DNA of 44,096 bases, taken from the NCBI GenBank assembly GCA_964445985.1, contig CAYUMU010000061.1, positions 1 to 44,096 of the forward strand, written 5' to 3'. Positions 31,932 to 39,565 of this stretch are shown piece after piece. The DNA is from CAYUMU01 sp964445985. GTDB taxonomy: Bacteria > Planctomycetota > Planctomycetia > Pirellulales > S012-138. Under the pieces are notes generated by a model, which saw nothing but the letters and a program-made list of their open reading frames with translations, ran no database searches and was not told where the DNA came from. A program made the translations under genes and the position numbers. Each line of letters opens with the position of its first letter. The first letter of the stretch is position 1.

Positions 31932-33815
31932 ATGTCCACGACGACTCAACCGGCGAAGAAGATTAGCGATCTGGAAGCGGCCACGGTTCGCTTTTGCGGC
32001 GATTCGGGCGACGGCATGCAGTTGGCCGGCACGCAGCTCACCAATACGTCGGCCCTGATCGGCAACGATATCGCCACATTCCCGGATTTTCCGGCTGAAA
32101 TTCGGGCTCCGCGCGGCACCAAGGCGGGCGTCAGCGGCTTTCAAATCCGGTTTTCCAGCAACGACATTCACACTCCCGGCGACAATGTCGATGCCCTGGT
32201 GGCCATGAACCCCGCGGCGCTGGTCACCAATCTGGCCGACCTGGTGCCCGGCGGCATTTTGATCATCAACAGCGAGTCGTTCGATAAAAAAGACCTGCGG
32301 CTGGCGGGGCTCGACCACAACCCGCTGGAAGACGGCAGCATCGAAGGCTACCAGGTGTTTCTGGTGGAAATGACGCGGCTCACGCGCGAGGCCGTCAAAG
32401 ACACTGGCCTCTCCGTCAAAGAAAGCGACCGCTGCAAGAACTTCTTCGCCATGGGCCTTAGCTTCTGGCTCTACGATCGGCCGCTGGAGCCCACCTTGCG
32501 GTTTATCGAGGCCAAGTTCAAAGCCAAGCCCGAGGTGGCCGACGCCAATCGTCGCGCCCTGTTCGCGGGCTACCACTACGGCGAAACCACCGAAGCCTTC
32601 GCCAGCCAGTACCGGGTGGGCAAGGCCAAATTGCCCCCGGGCGTCTATTGCAATATCACCGGCAACCAGGCCCTGGCCTGGGGTCTGATCGCGGCCGCCA
32701 AGCTGAGCAACTGCGAGCTGTTCTACGGCACATACCCCATCACGCCGGCCAGCGATATTCTGCACGAGCTATCGCGCCACAAGAATTTCGGCGTCCGCAC
32801 CTTTCAGGCCGAAGACGAGATCGCGGCCATCACGGCTTCGCTGGGCGCGGCCTTCGGCGGCGCCATGGGCGTTACGGCCTCTTCGGGGCCGGGCATTGCC
32901 CTCAAGGGCGAAGCCATGGGCCTGGCGGTGATGACCGAGCTGCCCATGATCATTATCAACGTGCAGCGTGGCGGCCCCAGCACCGGCTTGCCAACCAAGA
33001 CCGAGCAGGCCGACCTCATGCAGTCGATCCATGGCCGCAACGGCGAGTGCCCCATGCCGGTCATCGCGGCCCAAAGCCCCGCCGATTGTTTCGATTGCGC
33101 GATCGAAGCCTGGCGGATTGCCACGCAATTTATGGTCCCGGTGATTCTGCTCACCGACGGCTACCTGGCCAACGGCTCCGAGCCTTGGAAACTGCCCAAG
33201 ATTGGCGAGTTGCCCCGGATTCAAGTCAAGCATCCCGAAGGCCGAGCCAACGGCAAGACCAACGGCGACGCCGATGGCAACGCCGAACCGTTCATGCCCT
33301 ACGCGCGGGATGAATACCTGGCCCGCCCCTGGGCGGTGCCCGGCACGCCCGGTTTGATGCACCGCATCGGCGGCCTGGAAAAGCAAGACATCACCGGCAA
33401 CGTGAATTACGAACCGCTGAACCACCAGCACATGGTGGACACGCGGGCCAAGAAAATTGCCAACCTGGCGCAAAACCTTCCTCCCCAACAGGTGGCGGGG
33501 CCAGCGCAGGGCAAACTGCTGGTGGTGAGCTGGGGCGGCACCTTTGGATCGTGTTCCACCGCCGTTACCCAAGCCCAAAAGCAAGGGCTATCGGTCGCGC
33601 ACTGCCACCTGCGCTACGTGTATCCCTTCCCGGCCAACTTGGGCCAGGTGCTGGGCAACTACGAAAAGGTGCTGGTCCCAGAACTAAACAAGGGGCAACT
33701 GCGGGCGCTACTGCGGGCAGAATACCTGGTCGATGCCATTGGCTTTAACAAAGTCCAGGGCAAGCCATTCGCCGTAAGCGAACTGGTGGAAAAGATTCAG
33801 CAAGTTATCAAGTAA
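31932..33815 (+). CDS. korA: 2-oxoacid:acceptor (ferredoxin) oxidoreductase, alpha subunit
   Basis: The 627-aa subunit is a fusion of the gamma and alpha parts. The N-terminal gamma domain (about 10-205) begins VRFCGDSGDGMQLAGTQL, with FPAEIRAPRG and VDALVAMNPAAL. The alpha pyrimidine-binding domain (about 235-430) shows GNQALAWGLIAAAK, LFYGTYPITPASDILHEL, FQAEDEIAAITASLGAAFGG and TASSGPGIALKGEAMGLAV, followed by RGGPSTGLPTKTEQADL. The C-terminal domain II closes the protein. With KorB it oxidises a 2-oxoacid, most likely 2-oxoglutarate to succinyl-CoA, reducing ferredoxin. Substrate is inferred from subunit architecture. korB follows after 91 bases. Confidence 0.92.
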   Translation: MSTTTQPAKKISDLEAATVRFCGDSGDGMQLAGTQLTNTSALIGNDIATFPDFPAEIRAPRGTKAGVSGFQIRFSSNDIHTPGDNVDALVAMNPAALVTNLADLVPGGILIINSESFDKKDLRLAGLDHNPLEDGSIEGYQVFLVEMTRLTREAVKDTGLSVKESDRCKNFFAMGLSFWLYDRPLEPTLRFIEAKFKAKPEVADANRRALFAGYHYGETTEAFASQYRVGKAKLPPGVYCNITGNQALAWGLIAAAKLSNCELFYGTYPITPASDILHELSRHKNFGVRTFQAEDEIAAITASLGAAFGGAMGVTASSGPGIALKGEAMGLAVMTELPMIIINVQRGGPSTGLPTKTEQADLMQSIHGRNGECPMPVIAAQSPADCFDCAIEAWRIATQFMVPVILLTDGYLANGSEPWKLPKIGELPRIQVKHPEGRANGKTNGDADGNAEPFMPYARDEYLARPWAVPGTPGLMHRIGGLEKQDITGNVNYEPLNHQHMVDTRAKKIANLAQNLPPQQVAGPAQGKLLVVSWGGTFGSCSTAVTQAQKQGLSVAHCHLRYVYPFPANLGQVLGNYEKVLVPELNKGQLRALLRAEYLVDAIGFNKVQGKPFAVSELVEKIQQVIK

Positions 33816-33906
33816 ACGGGGAACGCGCGCGGCGAGCCAACCGGCGGCCTTTCGGGGGCAACGGTCCATCCGGCGAGCACGTTCCTTCAAAGGGTCAGTA
33901 CGCACC

Positions 33907-34953
33907 ATGAGTTCCAATATTTCGTCGCCGTCCGATACTTCGTCGTCGCTCCCCGTGCTTACCGCCAACGATTTCGCCAGCGACCAAGACATTCGCTGGT
34001 GCCCTGGCTGCGGTGATTACTCCATTCTGGCGCAAATGAAAAAGGTGCTCCCCACGCTGGGCGTGCCGCGCGAGAAAACCGTGTTCGTATCGGGAATTGG
34101 CTGTTCCAGCCGGTTTCCTTACTACATGAACACCTACGGTTTCCACTCGATTCACGGGCGGGCGCCGGCCGTGGCCACCGGCCTCAAAGCCAGCCGGCCC
34201 GAGCTGTTTGTGTGGGTGATCACCGGCGATGGCGACGCGCTCTCCATCGGCGGCAATCATTTAATGCACGCCATCCGCCGCAATATCGATATCAACATCG
34301 TGCTGTTCAACAACCAAATTTATGGGCTCACCAAGGGGCAATACTCGCCCACCAGTCCCTTGGGAAAAATCACCAAGAGCACGCCCATGGGTTCGGTGGA
34401 TAATCCGTTGCATCCGCTCTCCATTGCCATTGGCTGCGAGGCCACCTTCGTGGCGCGGAGCATCGACGTCAACATCAAGCACCTGGGAGAAACGCTGCGC
34501 CGCGCGGCCGAACACCGCGGCACGTCGTTCGTCGAGGTCTACCAGAACTGCAACGTGTTCAACGACGGCGCCTTCAGTTGGGCCACCGATCGCGAAACCA
34601 AGGCCGACACCATTGTGGAACTGGAGCACGGCAAGCCACTCATCTTTGGCAAGAACCGCGACCGTGGCATCCGCCTGCACGGCATGCAGCCAGAGATCGT
34701 GGAGCTTGGCAAAGGCATTTCGGAAGACGATCTGCTGTTCCACGACGAGAAGCTGACCGAGCCCAGTTTGGCCTACCTGCTCAGCCGGATGCGGCATCCG
34801 GAATTCCCCGAGCCCATCGGCGTATTTCGCGCGGTGGAGCGTCCCGTTTACGACGACGAGATGAATAAGCAAGTTTCGCAAGCGATTGAGAAGCGCGGGG
34901 CAGGCGACCTGGAAAAACTGTTCTATTCAGGTGAAACATGGACGGTCGAGTAG
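33907..34953 (+). CDS. korB: 2-oxoacid:ferredoxin oxidoreductase, beta subunit
   Basis: This 348-aa subunit binds thiamine diphosphate and a [4Fe-4S] cluster. IRWCPGCGDYSILAQMKKVL (about residues 31-50) and GIGCSSRFPYYMNTYGFHSI hold the expected cysteines, and the TPP-Mg motif is ITGDGDALSIGGNHLMHAIR followed by FNNQIYGLTKGQYSPTSP. The C-terminal part (VYQNCNVFNDGAF) is also typical. It pairs with KorA. The last 16 bases overlap the start of the zinc-ribbon CBS gene, which suggests translational coupling and a functional link. The N-terminal 15 residues are Ser-rich. Confidence 0.93.
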   Translation: MSSNISSPSDTSSSLPVLTANDFASDQDIRWCPGCGDYSILAQMKKVLPTLGVPREKTVFVSGIGCSSRFPYYMNTYGFHSIHGRAPAVATGLKASRPELFVWVITGDGDALSIGGNHLMHAIRRNIDINIVLFNNQIYGLTKGQYSPTSPLGKITKSTPMGSVDNPLHPLSIAIGCEATFVARSIDVNIKHLGETLRRAAEHRGTSFVEVYQNCNVFNDGAFSWATDRETKADTIVELEHGKPLIFGKNRDRGIRLHGMQPEIVELGKGISEDDLLFHDEKLTEPSLAYLLSRMRHPEFPEPIGVFRAVERPVYDDEMNKQVSQAIEKRGAGDLEKLFYSGETWTVE

Positions 34954-35462
34954 CATGCCCTCTGTGCGGCGCGTGGAACATTCCCGGCGTCGATGCCTGC
35001 CATAAGTGCGACCATAGCCTGGCCGACATGGCAGCGCGGCGCCCGCTCAGCCGCGTGGAGCAAAACCTGTTTCGCGACCGGTTGCAAACGCTGTCGCCCA
35101 GCACGCCGATGATCGTGTCGCCCGACACCACCGTGTGCGAAGTGCTCCAGCTCTTGATCCATGAGCAGATTGGCTGCGTGCTGATCATGGAAGATGGGCA
35201 ACTGCAGGGCATCTTCAGCGAGCGCGACGCCCTGCTCAAGCTGGGCGCCAACGTGGCCGAGCATGCCTACACGCCCATCTCCGAGTTCATGACCACGGGC
35301 GTGGAAACGCTCGAATACGACGACAGCATCATCTTTGCCCTCTATAAAATGGACCTCGGCGGCTTCCGCCACGTTCCTCTCTACCGCGACGGGCAAGTCT
35401 CCGGCATCGTTTCGGTGCGCGATTTTCTCCGCTACATCGCCGACGAATTGCTGGCCAGCTAA
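34938..35462 (+). CDS. Zinc-ribbon plus two-CBS-domain protein
   Basis: The 174-aa protein begins with a four-cysteine zinc ribbon (CPLCGAWNIPGVDACHKC, residues 7-24). A helical linker leads to two CBS motifs: PMIVSPDTTVCEVLQLLIHE with LQGIFSERDALLKLG, and MTTGVETLEYDDSIIFALYK with GFRHVPLYRDGQVSGIVSVR. The ATG lies 16 bases inside the korB end, so the two are probably co-translated. Together with the CBS protein at 31271-31750, it brackets korAB. A role as an energy- or metal-responsive regulator of the oxidoreductase is a reasonable inference; DNA binding through the ribbon cannot be excluded. Confidence 0.88.
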   Translation: MDGRVACPLCGAWNIPGVDACHKCDHSLADMAARRPLSRVEQNLFRDRLQTLSPSTPMIVSPDTTVCEVLQLLIHEQIGCVLIMEDGQLQGIFSERDALLKLGANVAEHAYTPISEFMTTGVETLEYDDSIIFALYKMDLGGFRHVPLYRDGQVSGIVSVRDFLRYIADELLAS

Positions 35463-35482
35463 GGATCGCACGCCACACACAA

Positions 35483-35574
35483 AGTCGGCTTTCGCGGAGC
35501 GAAAGGCGACTGAAATTGCCGATCCGGCGCGAAGGCGGGAAACCCGCAGTCCGTCGTTCCCGTAAACACGGGAA
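35483..35574. repeat. Two REP-like palindromes
   Basis: AGTCGGCTTTCGC and GCGAAAGGCGACT (35483-35511) form a 13-bp stem with one mismatch around GGA. TTCCCGT and ACGGGAA (35557-35574) form a 7-bp stem around AAAC, flanked by CGTCG and ATCCAGG as in widespread bacterial intergenic palindromes. They lie between the korAB-CBS group and the NPY-x-SP gene. Confidence 0.65.
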
Positions 35575-35679
35575 TCCAGGAAACGGCAGCAGCGGCTCGG
35601 CCGTTGAGCGGGGAAATGGTGAGCGCATTGCCTACCGTGCGATTGACCATGCCTTGCCTGGCGGCGAAACTTATTCGCC

Positions 35680-36129
35680 ATGGAGAACCCTTACACATCG
35701 CCCCAGCTCGATCCCGAGCCCGCGCGCCCACCGCTGCGGGCCAGCTTCACCGTGGGCGTCAACGAGCCTCATGCCGTGGCCATCTATATGGCATTCGGCG
35801 GCAAAGAGGTCTACACCGTCGACGATGTGGAGGTGCTCGTCCTTAGCTACCATCCTTACCGTAAACCGCGCCGCTTTAGCCTGGGCTGGGCCGAACGCCA
35901 CGAGGTGGAAGTGCGGTTCCATCTGCCTCCGTGGCACAAACAACTCTGGAGCGGGCATGACTTCCACGCCAGCGTCTATGTCGACGGCCAAGCGGTGGTG
36001 GAAGACCTCTGCCCCCAGTGGCGACAACGAGCCCAGCGATGGCATCGGGCCATCGATATCACGCTCAAAATAAGCCTGATTACCCTGGTCATTGTCACAC
36101 TGGCAGCCGCCATCGCCATCCTCCTGTGA
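35680..36129 (+). CDS. Tail-anchored protein with N-terminal NPY-x-SP tag
   Basis: This 149-aa protein begins MENPYTSPQLDPEPARPP. The NPY-x-SP opening is shared with the neighbouring convergent gene at 36295-36564. A beta-rich middle follows (AIYMAFGGKEVYTVDDVEVL, RHEVEVRFHLPPWHKQLW), and one membrane helix at the C terminus (ISLITLVIVTLAAAIAILL, about residues 128-149) would leave the bulk in the cytoplasm. No ribosome binding site is obvious at the ATG. Function unknown; short NPY-x-SP starts are frequent in membrane proteins of this lineage as I recall, which remains to be verified. Confidence 0.7.
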   Translation: MENPYTSPQLDPEPARPPLRASFTVGVNEPHAVAIYMAFGGKEVYTVDDVEVLVLSYHPYRKPRRFSLGWAERHEVEVRFHLPPWHKQLWSGHDFHASVYVDGQAVVEDLCPQWRQRAQRWHRAIDITLKISLITLVIVTLAAAIAILL

Positions 36130-36160
36130 ATGGGGTCTTCTCATTAGGCAGGCGTTAATT

Positions 36161-36221
36161 TCTTGCTCGTTAACATCTCTGCGAGCTGCAGAGAACTTTA
36201 ATGCCTCAGCGTCCGTTTGCG
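36161..36221 (-). repeat. Dispersed hairpin repeat, copy 2
   Basis: On the minus strand this reads GCATTAAAGTTCTCTGCAGC, then TCGCAGAGATGTTAACGAGC and AAGAAA, matching copy 1 at 4053-4115. Its hairpin (36176-36194) has T-A where copy 1 has C-G at the fifth pair, a compensatory substitution. It lies between the two NPY-x-SP genes. Confidence 0.75.
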
Positions 36222-36294
36222 GTTTACCCGCGTTAAGGGCGCGACGAAAAATAACTTCCCCCAACAACCACTCCGTGCCCGAATAGAGATAAGA

Positions 36295-36564
36295 CTATTC
36301 CTTCGAAGGAGGAACCTCCGATCCGGGATACAGTTGTCGCAAGACAAAGCCGACCGCTAGGCCCAGAAAGCCTCCACAGCCGCCAGCGATGGTATTGGGG
36401 TATCCGACATTATGACCTGGCCCCGTGAAAAATGTACCTATGGCCATTCCCGCCACCGTAGGCAGCACCAACCAAAACAAGCGAGAGCGGCGTTTAGGCG
36501 CAGCAGGCGGGCGCATTTCTGAATCAGCCTGCGGAGACTGATAGGGATTCGCTTCGTTCTCCAT
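36295..36564 (-). CDS. Small membrane protein with N-terminal NPYQSP tag
   Basis: The 89-aa protein starts at ATG 36562-36564 with an excellent ribosome binding site (AAGGGAG). It reads MENEANPYQSPQADSEMRPP, then a basic stretch (KRRSRLFW), a first hydrophobic helix (LVLPTVAGMAIGTFF) and a second one (GGCGGFLGLAVGFVLRQLY). It shares the NPY-x-SP opening with the gene at 35680-36129, which is transcribed towards it. Function unknown. The sulfatase remnant ends 30 bases upstream of its start. Confidence 0.75.
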   Translation of the reverse strand: MENEANPYQSPQADSEMRPPAAPKRRSRLFWLVLPTVAGMAIGTFFTGPGHNVGYPNTIAGGCGGFLGLAVGFVLRQLYPGSEVPPSKE

Positions 36565-36593
36565 ATCACTCTCCCTTGCGCCAGAGACAAAAG

Positions 36594-36719
36594 CTATTTA
36601 GCCGGCGTCAGCGGGAAATCGGCCGATTCCACATGTGCATCATTCATCAGCCGTTCCAGTTCGGCTACCCGTTGCGGCTGCGAATCCGCCAGATTATAGA
36701 GTTCGGTCGGCTTCGATGG
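36594..36719 (-). pseudogene. C-terminal remnant of a sulfatase
   Basis: About 41 codons read PSKPTELYNLADSQPQRVAE, LERLMNDAHVESADFPL and TPAK before a stop. In arylsulfatase-type proteins the last residues typically read x-x-ELYDLxxDPxExxxLA, a helix, then A-H-x-x-S-x-x-F-P-L, and this piece fits closely. The catalytic C-x-P-S-R domain is absent; upstream on the same strand, 17 bases away, is the stop codon of the GH15 gene. It is best read as a relic left when the rest of a sulfatase gene was lost or replaced. Confidence 0.6.
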
Positions 36720-36736
36720 CGCCGGCCGACAGGCTT

Positions 36737-39142
36737 TCAGTCGCAGGGCAGCCGTTTCACGCGGAAGTTCACGCCTTCCCACTTTTCGGCCCCCGGCCAG
36801 TAGAAGGTGAACTCCAAGGCGCCGCCCTCCGCGGCTTTTTTGGTCGATAGATCGACCACGTGCATGCCAAGCCCACTGTCGCGGCTGGGGGTGTCCGTAA
36901 AGGTTTGCCAATTGTTGGTCGTCCAGCGGAGCCGCGCGGGGGCCAGGGTTTCGATGCGGAGCGTGGCGCCGCGCGCGACTTGCCGGCACTTGTGATTGAA
37001 CCGCCACAACGCCACGGCTGGCGGCGGGGTTTGGTCGAGGTAGCGGGCCACCGTTTGCGGAGGCAGATCGAAAATGCGGCCGTCGCGCAGCGAGCGGAGC
37101 GTTTTCAGGTGTTCGGCGTGAGCCCAAACCAGCGGCATGGCCGAGCCGGCCGGGCGTCCGAAGAACAGCTCGCGCTCGGGGATATCGGCGGAGTCCCAGG
37201 TTTGCTCGGGCAGCAGCCCTTCTTCGCCGGCAAAGTTCTCGTAGGTCTTGAGCAACCGTTTGGCCGCGGCCTTGTTGCCGGCGGCCAGCTCGTAATGGGC
37301 CCGCTCGCCGTTGAGCAGCGGCCACACCCGGCCAACTCCGGCGCCATCGAAAGGGCTGCCATCGGTGTGCTCGCCGTAGCCATCGTGGTTGTAGCGACGC
37401 CAGCCAGGCCCCTCGGGCAGTTCGACCTTAAGCACCGCATCGATGACCTTCACGGTATCGACCATCCGCGGATCGGTGGCTTGGCGAAGCCCGAAACGCA
37501 CCAGCGCCAGGGCGTCGGGGCTGACGATATCGACCACGCGCTGCGATGACTCATCGAGCGGACGATTCTTGATGGCCACGAAGCCGTCGAGCGGCGAGCC
37601 GCAATCGGAGTAGTCGGCCGCGCCGTCGCGCACATAGTAGCCGGCCACGCCGACTTCGCGGGCCAAATCGGTATCGCTGGCATAGATCCAGCGGTCGAGC
37701 GAGTTGAACCAGGCATCGGCCGTTTCTCGCAGGTACTGGCTTACCGAGCCCTCGCCGGCCAAATCGGCCAGGTCGGCGGCGGCCAGCAATCCGGCAATCT
37801 CGGTGGCGAGCGTGAAGGGGGAATAGCCGGGGTCTTCTTCCCAGCGGTCTTGCTGGGTGACGGGGCCATTCTTGACCACGAAGGCCGCGGCAGCCCGAAC
37901 CATGGGCCAATACTGCAAGGCGCGCTGGTCTTGCCAACCGAGCTCGCGGCGGATGAGGTCGACCAGCAGGATGGGCAGCGCCGTTTCATCCATTTGCACG
38001 CCGTGCCAGTAAGCCTGGCCGTCGAGCCACATATTCTGGTTCCAATGCCCATCGTCTTCCTGGGTGGAGCGAAGGAAATCGAGCACGCGCACGGCGTCGT
38101 CGTTGGCGCCGGCGGCCAGCAAGCCTCCGGCTGTTTCGACCAGGTCGCGCGGCCAGACCAGGTGATACCCGCCCAGGTCGTTATCGCTTTTGGACATGCC
38201 CCAGGGGATGGAGAGACTGGCGATGATGCCGCCGGGGAACCGCTTGGATTCGTGGGTTTTGAGCACGGCAGCGCTCACGCGAAACCGGCTCTGCCGCTTA
38301 CCGCCGATCACGGTGAGTTTTTTGTGCCAGCGCTCCCAGCCTTCGACATAGGCTTCCCAGGCGGAGGTAAACCCAACCTGCAAGCTGGCCCGAGCGCGTT
38401 GGGCCGCCTCGAAGGGGTTGTCGCCAAAACCAATGGCCAAGGTAACGCCGGCTTGGGTGCTGGCCGCTTCCGTGCAAATTTGCCCGGTGAGGGCGACGTT
38501 GCCATTTTGAGCCTTGCGGTAGCAACAGGGAAGTTGCTTGTAATGATTGAGCAGTTGCCAACCATCGCTCACGCCAACAAAGCCGGCGCTGCCGGCCAAC
38601 CAGGGCACGCTGCAAGCCATGGCGAGGGCCAGGCCATCGCGGCTGGCGAACAACATGGGCACGCCTTTGTAGTCGCTCACCCAGGCTGTGTTGCCGTAAC
38701 CCTGGTTGCCCAGGTGCGGGGCCAGCAGCACGTAAAGTTGGAGCGGCCACGGATTCGCTTCCGACGGACGAAACCGGATTTGCTGCAGCAAGGCCGGCCG
38801 GCGGGGATCGGCAACCACGTCTTTGTAGATTTCGAATCGCTCGTTGAGGCTGCTATTCACAACATGAAACGCCGGCACGCCTTCGCGATAGAGCCGGGTC
38901 TTGTGCCGCGTCTCGCGTTTTTCCTCCGCAAAATAATCGTGGCCGTCGGCAACCAGCAGTTGACAGTCGCGCATGCAGGCCTGATCGACCCGAGGGTAGT
39001 AAACCTCGTTGAGAATGCCGTGGCTCAGCGTGAACCATAACCGGCTGACGGAGTTCACACTGGCGCCCAGCCCCGACTTGGCGCTGGAGGTCCAGCGGGG
39101 TTCAATGCCAGGCCAGCCCGGCGCGGATTGCTCAATTCGCAT
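36737..39142 (-). CDS. GH15 glucoamylase/glucodextranase-like protein
   Basis: The protein is about 801 aa from the ATG at 39140-39142, which places AAGGGGG 6 bases upstream; an ATG two codons earlier is also possible. The N-terminal beta domain (about residues 10-280) shows SRLWFTLSHGILNEVYYPRV and is typical of bacterial glucoamylases and glucodextranases. The catalytic alpha/alpha barrel (about 290-690) has GGYHLVWPRDLVETAGG, WNQNMWLDGQAYWHG, QMDETALPILL (general acid region, about Glu386) and RVWPLLNGERAHYEL (second Glu). A C-terminal beta domain ends in a Cys. There is no signal peptide, so it may act on internal alpha-glucans. Exact substrate unknown. Confidence 0.88.
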   Translation of the reverse strand: MRIEQSAPGWPGIEPRWTSSAKSGLGASVNSVSRLWFTLSHGILNEVYYPRVDQACMRDCQLLVADGHDYFAEEKRETRHKTRLYREGVPAFHVVNSSLNERFEIYKDVVADPRRPALLQQIRFRPSEANPWPLQLYVLLAPHLGNQGYGNTAWVSDYKGVPMLFASRDGLALAMACSVPWLAGSAGFVGVSDGWQLLNHYKQLPCCYRKAQNGNVALTGQICTEAASTQAGVTLAIGFGDNPFEAAQRARASLQVGFTSAWEAYVEGWERWHKKLTVIGGKRQSRFRVSAAVLKTHESKRFPGGIIASLSIPWGMSKSDNDLGGYHLVWPRDLVETAGGLLAAGANDDAVRVLDFLRSTQEDDGHWNQNMWLDGQAYWHGVQMDETALPILLVDLIRRELGWQDQRALQYWPMVRAAAAFVVKNGPVTQQDRWEEDPGYSPFTLATEIAGLLAAADLADLAGEGSVSQYLRETADAWFNSLDRWIYASDTDLAREVGVAGYYVRDGAADYSDCGSPLDGFVAIKNRPLDESSQRVVDIVSPDALALVRFGLRQATDPRMVDTVKVIDAVLKVELPEGPGWRRYNHDGYGEHTDGSPFDGAGVGRVWPLLNGERAHYELAAGNKAAAKRLLKTYENFAGEEGLLPEQTWDSADIPERELFFGRPAGSAMPLVWAHAEHLKTLRSLRDGRIFDLPPQTVARYLDQTPPPAVALWRFNHKCRQVARGATLRIETLAPARLRWTTNNWQTFTDTPSRDSGLGMHVVDLSTKKAAEGGALEFTFYWPGAEKWEGVNFRVKRLPCD

Positions 39143-39565
39143 CGTCATCCCCCTTATTCCGCAAACTTAGCACGCACGGCGAGCGGGGGAGAACCGAAGC
39201 GAATTTATCGCCTGGTGGGGTTACGCATGTTGCGCGCCGCGCGGCTGGCTGGCGGCGGCGAGGCTTTTGCCAGCGAGGTCGCCGTCAGCTATTGAACCAC
39301 ATCACCAGGCGAATAGCGGATAGTTGCGGCACCCTAGCGGATAAACATCCAGTTCGCTGGCCTGCCAGCCTTGTGGGGCGTGAACCTCAACGGTCAAGCG
39401 GATATCGGTGCCCATGCGCGGTTTACCCAACACCGGAAAGTGGGCCGCAGCTGGTGGCTGGTGGCTAGTAGCTGGTGGAGGAAGGTGTATACCGCGCGAT
39501 AATTCAACCCTTTCGGCCACCTGGCCGAGCTACCAGTCCCTAGCTACTAGCCACCAGCCACCCTC
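39143..39565. other. Region between the VWA and GH15 genes
   Basis: The region contains the two arms of a long inverted repeat (39456-39559) and no supported gene. A short frame on the minus strand at 39302-39520 overlaps the repeat and looks non-coding. Confidence 0.5.
39449..39564. repeat. Inverted pair of GCTGGTGGCTAGTAGC repeats
   Basis: GGCTGGTGGCTAGTAGCT (39456-39473) is matched perfectly by its reverse complement at 39542-39559, giving an 18-bp stem with a 68-base loop. Both arms belong to the same low-complexity family as 21707-21757. The right arm begins immediately after the stop codon of the VWA gene. Confidence 0.75.
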
